Shown here piece by piece: positions 10,594 through 18,860 of a stretch of DNA of 64,000 nucleotides. Position numbers and translations under genes: made by a program. Origin of the DNA: Streptomyces antarcticus (GTDB lineage Bacteria; Actinomycetota; Actinomycetes; Streptomycetales; Streptomycetaceae); assembly GCF_026627255.1 (NCBI RefSeq), contig NZ_JAPNLM010000019.1:1-64000 (forward strand). Reading direction: 5' to 3'. A model generated the notes under the pieces. The model saw only the letters and a list, made by a program, of their open reading frames with translations. It searched no databases and was not told the origin of the DNA. The stretch's first letter is position 1; each line of letters begins with the position of its first letter.

Positions 10594-11010
10594 CTACGGC
10601 TTGCGGGCCTGGGTGAAGCGGAGCATGTTGCCCGCCGGGTCGCGGAACGCGCAGTCGCGCACGCCGTACGGCTGGTCGAACGGCTCCTGCATCACCTCGC
10701 CGCCGGCGGCCCGGATGCGCTCGAAGGTGGCGTCGCAGTCGTCGGTGGAGAAGATCACGCCCCGCAGCAGGCCCTTGGCCAGCAGTTCCGCCACGGCCTG
10801 CCGGTCGGCGGGGGAGGCGCCCGGGTCGGCGAGCGGCGGTTCGAGGACGATCTCCACGCCCGGCTGCGCGGGCGAGCCGACGGTCACCCACCGCATCCCC
10901 CCGTAGCCGACGTCGTTGCGGACCTCCAGGCCGAGGACGTCCCGGTAGAAGGCGAGCGCCTTGTCGTGGTCGTCGACGGCGATGAAGCACTGGGCGAGCT
11001 TGATGTCCAT
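10594..11010 (-). CDS. VOC-superfamily protein (glyoxalase/bleomycin-resistance fold)
   Basis: A 138-residue protein with two beta-alpha-beta-beta-beta modules. The first is IKLAQCFIAVDDHDKALAFY and the second LRGVIFSTDDCDATFERI, ending GVRDCAFRDPAGNMLRF, the usual VOC terminus with metal-site Asp or Glu positions. Members bind metals or sequester antibiotics; the role here is unknown. It lies upstream of and codirectional with the UvrA-like ABC gene, hinting at a detoxification pair (inference). Confidence 0.88.
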   Translation of the reverse strand: MDIKLAQCFIAVDDHDKALAFYRDVLGLEVRNDVGYGGMRWVTVGSPAQPGVEIVLEPPLADPGASPADRQAVAELLAKGLLRGVIFSTDDCDATFERIRAAGGEVMQEPFDQPYGVRDCAFRDPAGNMLRFTQARKP

Positions 11011-11065
11011 GCCTCCGACGCTACGAGGCGGCGGCGGATTTCGCTTCTCCGTTCCTGACCGGTCG

Positions 11066-11113
11066 CGCCGGGACGTACGCCGGGACGTCCGCCGGGATGT
11101 CCGCCGGGATGTC
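11066..11113. repeat. Four tandem 12-bp repeats
   Basis: Four contiguous 12-bp units of the form CGCCGGGA(C/T)GT(C/A) begin at 11066, 11078, 11090 and 11102. They lie in the 245-bp non-coding interval between the divergent VOC and polysaccharide deacetylase genes. The last two copies are identical. Confidence 0.85.
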
Positions 11114-11255
11114 GCGCTGGGATCTCGCGGGGGTACGCCGGGCCGCGCCCGCGCCCGCCCGACACGCCGGCGGTGTGGGCCAGTCGGTGGACGGTGCGGC
11201 CCCGCTCGCGGTGTCTTCCCGGGAGGGTGCGTGTCCGGTGCCAGGATGCGCAGCT

Positions 11256-12194
11256 ATGCAGCTAGTCCGACAAAAGGAAGATAAGACGCAACACGGTCAC
11301 CGGTACGCGGCGGGTCCGCGCGGCCGGTTCGGGGTGGCTGTGGCCGCCCTGCTGGTCGCCGCCCTCGGGACGGCGTGCTCCTCCGGGTCCGAGGCACCGG
11401 AGAAGCCCAAGGCCGGCAAGGGCACGGAGGCGGGCGCGGCCGGCGCGCTCAGCGCCGCCGAGAAGGCCAAGGCGGCCCAGCGGGCGCGCATCGTCGCGGC
11501 GAAGAAGTGGGGGCTGGTCAAGCCGCCGCTCACGGCCCCGGCCGCGCCGAAGGAGAAGCCCGAGATCACCACGCGCGACGGCTTCGAGGTCGAGGACCAG
11601 GAGGAGTACCCGCCGGTCTTCACCACCGTGCCCACCGAGGACAAGGTCGTCTTCCTGACGATCGACGACGGCGCGGAGAAGGACCCCGAGTTCCTGAAGA
11701 TGATGCAGGAGCTGAAGATCCCGTACACGGCGTTCCTCAGCGACTACGTCGTGAACGACAACTACCCCTACTTCAAGCAGATGCAGGCCGCGGGCGTCAC
11801 CCTGAACAACCACACCCTGAACCACCGCTACATGCCCGCGCTGTCCTACGAGAAGCAGCGCCAGGAGATCTGCGGCCAGCAGGACACCATCCAGAAGCAG
11901 TTCGGCAAGCGGCCGACGCTCTTCCGGCCGCCGTACGGGAACTACAACCAGGACACGCTGCGCGCGGCGAAGTCCTGCGGCATCAAGGCGGTTCCCCTGT
12001 GGAACGCGGAGGCGTTCACGAACCGGATGGACTACCGGGAGTGGGACCGCGACCTGCACCCCGGCGACATCATCCTCACGCACTTCCGGGGCCGGGAGGA
12101 CTGGAAGGGGACGATGACTGACATGATCCGTCATGTCATGAAGACCGTCACGGACAAGGGGTACTCCGTGGCCCGCCTGGAGGACTATCTGTGA
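11256..12194 (+). CDS. Polysaccharide deacetylase lipoprotein 1
   Basis: NodB-domain (CE4) protein of 312 residues. The long N-terminus ends in a hydrophobic run and lipobox LGTAC (C41), so it should be a membrane-anchored lipoprotein. NodB motifs are visible: TIDDGAEKDPE (the DD pair), NNHTLNH (H-T-L-N-H metal ligands), LFRPPYGNYN and the late LTHF. The substrate is likely peptidoglycan or another GlcNAc-containing glycan. Its stop overlaps the GTG of a second, related deacetylase (GTGA), so the pair is an operon and an evident tandem duplication. Confidence 0.92.
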   Translation: MQLVRQKEDKTQHGHRYAAGPRGRFGVAVAALLVAALGTACSSGSEAPEKPKAGKGTEAGAAGALSAAEKAKAAQRARIVAAKKWGLVKPPLTAPAAPKEKPEITTRDGFEVEDQEEYPPVFTTVPTEDKVVFLTIDDGAEKDPEFLKMMQELKIPYTAFLSDYVVNDNYPYFKQMQAAGVTLNNHTLNHRYMPALSYEKQRQEICGQQDTIQKQFGKRPTLFRPPYGNYNQDTLRAAKSCGIKAVPLWNAEAFTNRMDYREWDRDLHPGDIILTHFRGREDWKGTMTDMIRHVMKTVTDKGYSVARLEDYL

Positions 12195-13081
12195 AGCACG
12201 CGCGCCGGTTGGTAGCCGGGACGCTGGCGGCCGGCGCGCTCGCGCTGTCCCTGACGGGGTGCGGGGACAGCGTGGACCCGATCGAACGGCTGGGTCGCAA
12301 GGCGACGCAGGAGGCACCGGAAGCCGGGCCCTCCGGTACGCCGTCGGCGGCCCCGTCGGGGTCGCCGACGGGGCCGGGGAGCCCCTCGGACGAGGCGTAC
12401 AAGAAGTGGGGCCTGACGGCCCCCGTCGCCTACGCGCCCAAGCCCGCCCGGAAGCCCGGGCGTCCGCAGGCCGCCCCGGGCCGGGCGGCGGTGGTGGACC
12501 GGATACCCGTCGCGCCGGACGAGAAGGTCGTCTTCCTGACCTTCGACGACGGCGCGGAGAAGGACCCCGAGTTCCTGAGGATGGCGGCCGACCTGAAGCT
12601 GCCGATCTCGATGTTCCTCACCCACAGCGTGGCCTCGCCCGACTACGGGCACTTCGAGAAGCTCCGCGACAACGGCTCGGCGAGCACGGTCAACAACCAC
12701 ACGCTGACGCACCAGAACCTCCGGACCCTGCCCTTCGCGGCGCAGAAGAAGGAGATATGCGGCCAGCAGGACCACCTGGAGAAGCGTTTCGGCACGCGCC
12801 CGGCGCTGTTCCGCCCGCCGTTCGGCAACTACAACGACGACACCCTCCGGGCCGCCGCGGAGTGCGGGGTCACGGACGTGGTCCTGTGGCGGGTCTCGAT
12901 GCAGATCAACAACTTCCAGTATGCCGAGGGCTCCGCCCTCAAACCGGGGGACATCGTCCTGGCGCACTTCCGGGGCCCGTCGGAGCTCAAGGGCGCCACG
13001 GAGACCCAGATGACGACGCGGATGCTCCAGCGGATACAGGAACAGGGCTACCGGATAGGGCGCCTGGAGGACTACCTGTAG
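12191..13081 (+). CDS. Polysaccharide deacetylase lipoprotein 2
   Basis: Second CE4/NodB lipoprotein, 296 residues. It has a short signal and lipobox LTGC (C24), then a Ser/Pro/Gly linker. Motifs parallel its neighbour: LTFDDGAEKDPE, NNHTLTH, LFRPPFGNYN and VLAHF. The shared phrase GAEKDPEFL and the common end RLEDYL show that the two genes arose by duplication. The start overlaps the first gene by four bases. The enzymes act outside the membrane; the glycan substrate is not determinable from sequence. Confidence 0.92.
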   Translation: MKHARRLVAGTLAAGALALSLTGCGDSVDPIERLGRKATQEAPEAGPSGTPSAAPSGSPTGPGSPSDEAYKKWGLTAPVAYAPKPARKPGRPQAAPGRAAVVDRIPVAPDEKVVFLTFDDGAEKDPEFLRMAADLKLPISMFLTHSVASPDYGHFEKLRDNGSASTVNNHTLTHQNLRTLPFAAQKKEICGQQDHLEKRFGTRPALFRPPFGNYNDDTLRAAAECGVTDVVLWRVSMQINNFQYAEGSALKPGDIVLAHFRGPSELKGATETQMTTRMLQRIQEQGYRIGRLEDYL

Positions 13082-13156
13082 CCCCGGAGCCTTGCCCGCG
13101 GCCTCCCCGCCCGAGTGCCGGCACCCCGCCCCTCGGAGCCGCCGACGGGCCCGCGG

Positions 13157-14635
13157 TCAGCCCGCCCCCGTCCCCGTCCCCGTCCCCGTCCCGGCCCCGG
13201 CCCCCGACCCGGCCCCCGAACCCGACCCGGCCCCCGCCCCCGCGGCCACCACCACCGGGGTGATCGTCGTCTCCGCCGGGCCCAGGCTGTCCGCCTCGCG
13301 CTGGCGTTCCGCGCTGTCGCTGATGCGCAGGAGCAGCGCGATCATGACCCAGTTGGCCAGCAGGGACGAGCCGCCCTTCGCCAGGAACGGCAGTGCCTTG
13401 CCGGTCAGGGGGATCAGGCCCGTGACGCCCCCCGCGACCACGAAGACCTGGAGGGCCAGCGCCGAGGCCAGGCCCACCGCCAGCAGCTTGCCGAACGGGT
13501 CGCGGGCGCCCAGTGCCATCCGCAGCCCCCGCTGCACGAGGAGCGCGTAGAGGAGCAGTACGGCCATCACCCCGGCCAGGCCGAGTTCCTCGCCGACCGT
13601 GGTGAGGATGAAGTCGCTGCGGCCCGCGAACTTGATCAGCTCCGGATGGCCCAGGCCGAGGCCCGTCCCGGAGATGCCGCCCGTGCCGAAGCTGAACAGC
13701 GCCTGCGCGGACTGGTCCGAGGTGACCCCGGCCGGCCGGTTCTCCCAGTAGTACGACAGCGGCTCCAGCCAGGCCGCGACGCGCGCCTTGACGTGCGGTT
13801 CGGTCGAGCCCACCACGAACGCCCCGAGCGAGGCCATGACCAGGCCGCACACGATCCAGCCGGTGCGCTCGGTGGCGACGTACAGCATCACCACGAACAC
13901 GCCGAAGAAGATCAGCGAGGTGCCGAGGTCGCGCTCGAAGACCAGCACCAGCATCGAGACGATCCACACCGTGACGATGGGGCCGAGCTGACGCATCGGC
14001 GGCAGCCGCACGCCCAGGACCCTGCGGCCGGACAGGGCCAGTGAGTCGCGGTGGATGACCAGGTAGCCGGCGAAGAAGACCGCGATCATGATCTTCACGA
14101 ACTCACCGGGCTGGAGCGAGAAACCGAAGAGGATGATCCAGCGCTTCGCGCCGTACGTGTCCGCGCCGAAGAACGCCGGCGCGATCAGCAGCACCAGCGC
14201 GACCGCCATCGTGAGGTAGATGAACCGCTGGAGGAGGCGGTGGTCGCGCAGCAGGGCCAGCACCACCAGGCAGGCGGCGACCCCGACCACCGTCCACATC
14301 AGCTGCCCCGGCGCGTTCGCGTCCGCGCCGTACCGCTCGATGTACCCCTGGTCCAGGCGGTGCAGGAGCACCAGCCCCAGCCCGGTCAGGAGCATGGCCA
14401 GCGGGAAGACCAGCGGATCGGCGTAGGCGGCGAAGCGGCGCACGCCCAGGTGTCCCACCAGCGAGAGCAGCGTCATGCTGACCGTGAAGCCGGCCAGGTT
14501 GGGCGGCAGCCCGTCGTTCATCGCGAGGCCCGCGCAGGCGTGGCCGAGGACGGCGATGACGACGACGAACACCAGGAGCAGGGCCTCGGTGCGGCGGCGC
14601 GCGCCCGCCGTCGTCAGGGGCTTCAGTCCACGCAC
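13157..14635 (-). CDS. SEDS-family FtsW/RodA-type peptidoglycan glycosyltransferase
   Basis: Polytopic protein of 492 residues with about ten or more hydrophobic helices. It shows SEDS features: LQPGEFVKIM, ERDLGTSLIFFG, GLGLGHPELIKF and VGEELGLAG. It polymerises lipid II together with a class B PBP; no PBP is adjacent, so its partner is elsewhere. The last about 30 residues are a low-complexity AGAGSGSG and TGTGTG tail encoded by hexanucleotide CCCCGT repeats (13164-13200); the repeat unit is a multiple of three, so slippage would not shift frame. The GTG start overlaps the end of the upstream LCP gene by 13 bp, implying coupling. Confidence 0.93.
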   Translation of the reverse strand: MRGLKPLTTAGARRRTEALLLVFVVVIAVLGHACAGLAMNDGLPPNLAGFTVSMTLLSLVGHLGVRRFAAYADPLVFPLAMLLTGLGLVLLHRLDQGYIERYGADANAPGQLMWTVVGVAACLVVLALLRDHRLLQRFIYLTMAVALVLLIAPAFFGADTYGAKRWIILFGFSLQPGEFVKIMIAVFFAGYLVIHRDSLALSGRRVLGVRLPPMRQLGPIVTVWIVSMLVLVFERDLGTSLIFFGVFVVMLYVATERTGWIVCGLVMASLGAFVVGSTEPHVKARVAAWLEPLSYYWENRPAGVTSDQSAQALFSFGTGGISGTGLGLGHPELIKFAGRSDFILTTVGEELGLAGVMAVLLLYALLVQRGLRMALGARDPFGKLLAVGLASALALQVFVVAGGVTGLIPLTGKALPFLAKGGSSLLANWVMIALLLRISDSAERQREADSLGPAETTITPVVVAAGAGAGSGSGAGSGAGAGTGTGTGTGAG

Positions 14636-15864
14636 GGGATGCCGCCGCCGTCCTGGGGGGAGGCCGAGGGGGCGGGGGGTGCGGGGGGCGCCCCGTCGCG
14701 GGACGCCGGGGGTGACGCCTCACCGGGCGCGGAAGGCGTTCCCGGTGCGGAGGGAGCGGCGTCGGGCCCGCCGGAAGCGGCGGCCTCGGGTCCGATCTGC
14801 TCTGCAATGAGGCGCTTTATCTTCATATCATCTACGACGTTCACATCCTCCCCGTGGTTCCTTCCGAACCGCTCGACGGGGAGTGTCGTGAAGCGCACTC
14901 TTCCGCCGGACAGGTTCTTCGCCTGCTTCACGAACGAGAGCAGGTCCCAGCCCTCGTCCGTCACCACGTCCTGCTTCGCCGCGTCGATCAGCCGCATCAG
15001 CTTCACCGGGTCGGTGAAGGTGCCGGCCGAGTTCAGCTTCCGCGTCGCGCCCGCCAGGAACGCCTGCTGGCGCTTCGTCCGGTCCAGGTCGCCCATGTCC
15101 AGGCCGTGCCGCTGGCGGACGAAGGCGAGCGACTGCTGACCGTTCAGCGTCTGCGGCCCGGCCGGGAAGTCGGCCCCCGACCAGCGGTCCTTCACCGCCT
15201 TGTTCAGGCACACCGGTACACCGCCCAGCGCGTCGGCGAGGTGGTGGAAACCGGCCAGGTCCAGCTCGGCGAAGTGGTCGACCGGGACCCCGAGAAAGGC
15301 GCGCACCGTCTCGATCTGCGCCGCGCGCCCGGCCTCCCGGCCGTCCCGCTCCAGCTGCCGCCGGTCCTTGACGCCCTGCGCGGCGAGCTGCTCCTGCCGC
15401 TTCTCCTTCGCGAGCCCGTACGCCTTCTTGATCTTGTCCTTGCCGTGGCCGGGTATGCCGACGAAGTCGTCGCGCGGGACGGAGAACGCCTTCGCCTGGC
15501 TGCCGTCCGCGGGCACGTGCAGCAGGATCAGCGTGTTCGCGTTGTAGCCGCCGATGTCCGAACTGCCCGCGTGGAGCTTGTCGAGGACGTCGTCCGGCAG
15601 GTCCTCGCCGTTCTGGTCCTTACGGCTGTCCAGGCCCATCAACAGGATGTTCACGTCGCCGGACGACGACTTCTCGGCGCCCTCCAGGGCCTTGGAGCTG
15701 CCGATGCTCGCGGCCAGGTCGCGGTACGCGTACCAGGCCGTGCCGCCCGCCGTCACCGTCAGCGCGCAGCCCGTGATCAGCAGGGTGCGGGCGAGCCGCC
15801 GCCGACGGCGGCGGGACGGCCGGCGGGCTCGGTTCGTCGTCGTCTTCCTCCGGTGCGCGCTCAT
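14623..15864 (-). CDS. LytR-CpsA-Psr (LCP) family cell-wall polymer ligase
   Basis: A 413-residue protein with an Arg-rich cytoplasmic start, one membrane helix (about residues 26-46) and an extracellular LCP domain: NILLMGLDSR, NANTLILLHV, FSVPRDDFV, LNGQQSLAFVRQRH and DLDRTKRQQAFL. The LCP arginines (DSR, VPRDD, VRQRH, R in DLDRTKR) are intact, so it is probably active in attaching a lipid-linked glycopolymer to peptidoglycan. A Pro/Ala/Ser tail follows. It sits 57 bp after the histidine kinase gene and overlaps the SEDS gene, in a four-gene leftward operon. Confidence 0.92.
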   Translation of the reverse strand: MSAHRRKTTTNRARRPSRRRRRRLARTLLITGCALTVTAGGTAWYAYRDLAASIGSSKALEGAEKSSSGDVNILLMGLDSRKDQNGEDLPDDVLDKLHAGSSDIGGYNANTLILLHVPADGSQAKAFSVPRDDFVGIPGHGKDKIKKAYGLAKEKRQEQLAAQGVKDRRQLERDGREAGRAAQIETVRAFLGVPVDHFAELDLAGFHHLADALGGVPVCLNKAVKDRWSGADFPAGPQTLNGQQSLAFVRQRHGLDMGDLDRTKRQQAFLAGATRKLNSAGTFTDPVKLMRLIDAAKQDVVTDEGWDLLSFVKQAKNLSGGRVRFTTLPVERFGRNHGEDVNVVDDMKIKRLIAEQIGPEAAASGGPDAAPSAPGTPSAPGEASPPASRDGAPPAPPAPSASPQDGGGIPCVD

Positions 15865-15921
15865 GCCTGTCGATGCTGGGGTGCCGGCGCTGAGGGAAAC
15901 CTGAAGGTCCTGAAGGCGGCT

Positions 15922-17400
15922 TCAGGACCTCCGGGCCCCGGGCCGCCCGGCCGGTTCCGTCGGCAGGCGCAGGACCAGGCGGGCCCCGCCCTCCGGCCCC
16001 CGGCCGGCCGTCACCTCGCCGCCGTGCGCCCGCGCGATCTCCCGGGCGATGGCCAGGCCCAGCCCGGTCCCGCCGCTGGCCCGGCCGCGGTCCGCGTCCA
16101 GCCGTACGAACCGCTCGAACACCCGCTCCCGGTCCGCCTCCGGGATGCCCGGACCGTCGTCCGCCACCTCCAGCAGCGCCCGGCCCGCGCCGTCGCCCGC
16201 CGCCCGTACGACGACCTCGGTACGGGCGTACCGCACGGCGTTGTCCACCAGGTTGGCCAGCGCCCGCTCCAGCCGCGCCGGATCCCCGGCCGACGGTACG
16301 GGCGCCCCCGCCTCCACGCGCACCGCCACCCGGGACCCGCCCCGGCGCGCCGCGTCCTCCGCCGCCAGCAGCGCGAGGTCCACCGGCTCGGTGCGCGGCG
16401 CCGGGCCGCCGTCGAGGCGGGCGAGCAGCAGCAGGTCCGCCGCGATCCCCTGGAGCCGTTCGGTGTCGGCCAGCGCGGCGGCCACCGACTCCCGGTCGGG
16501 GCGGCCCGCGGCCAGTGCCACCTCCAGCCGGGTGCGTACGGCGGCCAGCGGATTGCGCAGCTCGTGCGAGGCGTCGGCGGTGAACTGCCGCTGCCGGGCG
16601 TCGGAGCGCTCCAGCCGGTCGAGCGTGTCGTTGACGGTGCGGGCCAGCCGGGCGATCTCGTCGGCGCCGCCCGGGTCGGGCACCCGCCGGTCCAGTTCGC
16701 TCGCGGTGACCGCGGCCAGCCCGGTGCGGATCGCGGTGACCGGGCGGAGCGCCTGGCCCGTCACCCACCAGGCGAGGGCCGCCGCGAAGCCGATCAGCGG
16801 CGGCGCGCCCGCCAGCAGCCCGGCCGCGACGGCCCCGGTCGCGTCGTCGACGTCGCCGAGCACCGTCATGGCGTACACGGTGTGGGGGTCGTGCGCCCCC
16901 GGCGCGCCCGGTACCCGGACCGCGCCCGCCACCTGTGCCGCGCCCGGTACCTGGACGACGACCACCACCCGGCGTTCCGCGCCGGGCCGCGAGGGCGGCA
17001 GCACGGCCGACCGGGAGTCCTCCCCGGGGCCGGGGCGCAGCCCGCCGAAGTCCGGGGCGTCGTCCGGGTTCCCGCTGCCGGCCAGGGTCCGCCCGGCCGC
17101 GTCCCGTACGAGGACCAGGTCCACCCCGCCCTCGGGCGCGGGCAGCCGCCCGCCGGGCGGCACGGCCCGCGCGTCGAGCTGGGCGGCGACCTTGCGGGCG
17201 GCGAGCTCGGTGCGGCCGGTGGTGTTGTCGAGCAGGTTGGCCCGCAGCAGGGCGAACAGCCACAGCCCGCCGGCGCCGAGCACGGCGGCCATGGCGAGGG
17301 CGGCGGCCGCGGCGGCCCGCGCCCGCAGGGTGGCCGGTCGCCCGCGCGACGGCCTCCCCGGGCGCGCCGCACGGCCGGAGCGGGCGGCGGCACTAGCCAC
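15922..17400 (-). CDS. Membrane sensor histidine kinase
   Basis: A 492-residue kinase. TM1 is at about residues 25-45 (ALAMAAVLGAGGLWLFALL); an extracellular sensor of about 140 residues follows, then TM2 (VAAGLLAGAPPLIGFAAALAWW). A HAMP-like region leads into the H-box DASHELRNPLAAVRTR with H279. N (LVDNAVRYA), G1 (DDGPGIP), F and G2 (GGTGLGLAI) boxes are all present. The GTG start overlaps the response regulator stop by 8 bp, making a cognate pair. LCP and SEDS genes follow, so the signal likely concerns the envelope (inference). Confidence 0.93.
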   Translation of the reverse strand: MASAAARSGRAARPGRPSRGRPATLRARAAAAAALAMAAVLGAGGLWLFALLRANLLDNTTGRTELAARKVAAQLDARAVPPGGRLPAPEGGVDLVLVRDAAGRTLAGSGNPDDAPDFGGLRPGPGEDSRSAVLPPSRPGAERRVVVVVQVPGAAQVAGAVRVPGAPGAHDPHTVYAMTVLGDVDDATGAVAAGLLAGAPPLIGFAAALAWWVTGQALRPVTAIRTGLAAVTASELDRRVPDPGGADEIARLARTVNDTLDRLERSDARQRQFTADASHELRNPLAAVRTRLEVALAAGRPDRESVAAALADTERLQGIAADLLLLARLDGGPAPRTEPVDLALLAAEDAARRGGSRVAVRVEAGAPVPSAGDPARLERALANLVDNAVRYARTEVVVRAAGDGAGRALLEVADDGPGIPEADRERVFERFVRLDADRGRASGGTGLGLAIAREIARAHGGEVTAGRGPEGGARLVLRLPTEPAGRPGARRS

Positions 17401-18073
17401 CGTCGGGCGCCATCCGGTAGCCGGTGCCGTGGACGGTGAGGATCGAGCGGCGGCCGAACGGCGCGTCGATCTTCCTCCGCAGCGAGGAGACGTAGACCTC
17501 GACGATGTTCGGGTCGATGCCGTGCGGGGCATCCCAGACCTCGTCGAGGATGTCCTGTTTCGCGACGGCCCGGCCCGGCTGCTCCATCAGGCAGGCGAGC
17601 ACGCCGAGTTCGCGGGCGGTGAGCTCGATCTCGTGGGCGCCGCGGCGGCAGCGCCGGCCCTGCGGGTCGAGGAGGAGGTCGCCGGCCTGGAGCGTGGTGC
17701 GGTCGGGGGCGCCCGCGCGGCGGGCCAGTGCCCGGATGCGGGCGGCCAGGACGACGAAGGAGAACGGCTTGGTGAGGTAGTCGTCGGCGCCGGAGTCCAG
17801 GCCCTCGGCCTCGTCGTACTCGCCGTCCATGGCGGTGAGCACCAGCACCGGGGTGGTGTCGCCGTGGGCGCGCATGCGGGTGCAGATCTCGTAGCCGTTC
17901 ACGCCGGGGAGCATCAGGTCGAGGAGCACGACGTCGTACGGTCCGCCGGAGAGGGCGAGGTCCAGGCCGGTGTGGCCGTCGTGGGCGACCTCGACCAGGT
18001 GCCCGTCGGCGGAGAGGCCGCGCCGCAGTGACTCGGCGAGCCCCTCTTCGTCTTCGACCACCAGGATGCGCAC
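17393..18073 (-). CDS. OmpR/PhoB-family response regulator
   Basis: A 226-residue regulator. The receiver has the acidic pair (VVEDEE), phospho-acceptor D52 in LLDLMLPG, the switch T (VLVLTA) and the lysine TKPF. A winged-helix DNA-binding domain follows (ELTARELGVLACLM, VYVSSLRRKID, ILTVHGTGYRMAP). It is the first gene of the leftward regulator-kinase-LCP-SEDS operon and starts at a GTG. Targets are unknown, but its own operon is a natural candidate. Confidence 0.95.
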   Translation of the reverse strand: MRILVVEDEEGLAESLRRGLSADGHLVEVAHDGHTGLDLALSGGPYDVVLLDLMLPGVNGYEICTRMRAHGDTTPVLVLTAMDGEYDEAEGLDSGADDYLTKPFSFVVLAARIRALARRAGAPDRTTLQAGDLLLDPQGRRCRRGAHEIELTARELGVLACLMEQPGRAVAKQDILDEVWDAPHGIDPNIVEVYVSSLRRKIDAPFGRRSILTVHGTGYRMAPDGG

Positions 18074-18245
18074 GGCTCAAGCGTCACATATCGGTCGTGG
18101 ACCGATGGCGGCCGGATGCGGGAGCACCGCCCCGCACGCCGGATCCGGCCCGTTCGCGCTGAGAGGAAAAGCGGTCAGAAAGGCCTGGGGGACCGGGATT
18201 TCGCCGTGTCCGGAGCCCGCCGCACGCCACACCCGACGGCGAGAA

Positions 18246-18272
18246 TTGGCACTCCGCTTGACCGAGTGCTAA
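18246..18272. promoter_or_regulatory. CIRCE operator 1 (HrcA)
   Basis: TTGGCACTC, nine bases, then GAGTGCTAA: the classic CIRCE inverted repeat bound by HrcA, with one mismatch from TTAGCACTC. The nine-base spacer contains TTGACC, which reads as the -35 hexamer of the groES promoter. Confidence 0.9.
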
Positions 18273-18287
18273 TCGCCGGAATAGTCT
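18258..18287 (+). promoter_or_regulatory. groES promoter (-35/-10)
   Basis: TTGACC at 18258-18263 and TAGTCT at 18282-18287, separated by 18 bp, form a good vegetative-type promoter. It is bracketed by the two CIRCE repeats, so HrcA binding would block both polymerase entry and escape. The rest of the 345-bp gap 18074-18418 shows no gene. Confidence 0.65.
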
Positions 18288-18292
18288 CGGGC

Positions 18293-18319
18293 CTGGCACT
18301 CGCCACTGGAGAGTGCCAA
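18293..18319. promoter_or_regulatory. CIRCE operator 2 (HrcA)
   Basis: CTGGCACTC, nine bases, then GAGTGCCAA: a second CIRCE-type inverted repeat, 20 bp after the first and lying at or just after the predicted transcription start. Its arms pair over seven bases. Confidence 0.85.
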
Positions 18320-18418
18320 CATGGCGACGGGCAGGTCCGGCACCCGCGACGACGGATCCACCTGGTCGCCACCTCAAACAGTTAACCCCGTGAGATCTCC
18401 GAAGGGGGAGACCGGAAC

Positions 18419-18727
18419 GTGACGACCGCCAGCTCCAAGGTTGCCATCAAGCCGCTCGAGGACCGCATTGTGGTCCAGCCGCTCGACGCCGAGCAGACCA
18501 CGGCCTCCGGCCTGGTCATCCCGGACACCGCGAAGGAGAAGCCCCAGGAGGGCGTCGTCCTCGCCGTGGGCCCGGGTCGCTTCGAAGACGGTAACCGTCT
18601 TCCGCTCGATGTCTCCGTCGGCGACATCGTGCTGTACAGCAAGTACGGCGGCACCGAAGTGAAGTACAGCGGCGAGGAGTACCTCGTCCTCTCGGCTCGC
18701 GACGTGCTCGCGATCATCGAGAAGTAA
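18419..18727 (+). CDS. groES: Co-chaperonin GroES
   Basis: The 102-residue lid of the chaperonin. It carries VAIKPLEDRIVVQPL, the mobile loop region EQTTASGLVIPDTAKEKPQ, VVAVGPG-like LAVGPGRF and the roof and C-terminal SARDVLAI. The GTG start has GAAGGGGGAGA upstream. It is co-transcribed with groEL1 (134-bp gap) under two CIRCE operators. All hallmark residues are intact. Confidence 0.98.
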   Translation: MTTASSKVAIKPLEDRIVVQPLDAEQTTASGLVIPDTAKEKPQEGVVLAVGPGRFEDGNRLPLDVSVGDIVLYSKYGGTEVKYSGEEYLVLSARDVLAIIEK

Positions 18728-18860
18728 TTCGCTTCCAGTTTTGATTTGAGCTGCGCCCCTGGTCACCCTGCTGATGCCGGGCGGCGAGGGGCGTAGTTCG
18801 TTCCAGGCGGTGGCGGTCGCGGTGAGCGGCCGATCGCAACGAGAGGACTGAACCGCTCCC

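Noticed and set aside
13164..13200. A phase-variable tract at the end of the SEDS gene
   Set aside because: The repeat is a hexanucleotide (a multiple of three) near the stop codon, so slippage would not switch the frame.
14854..17439. An 861-codon open frame opposite the LCP and histidine kinase genes
   Set aside because: Antisense shadow of well-conserved proteins.
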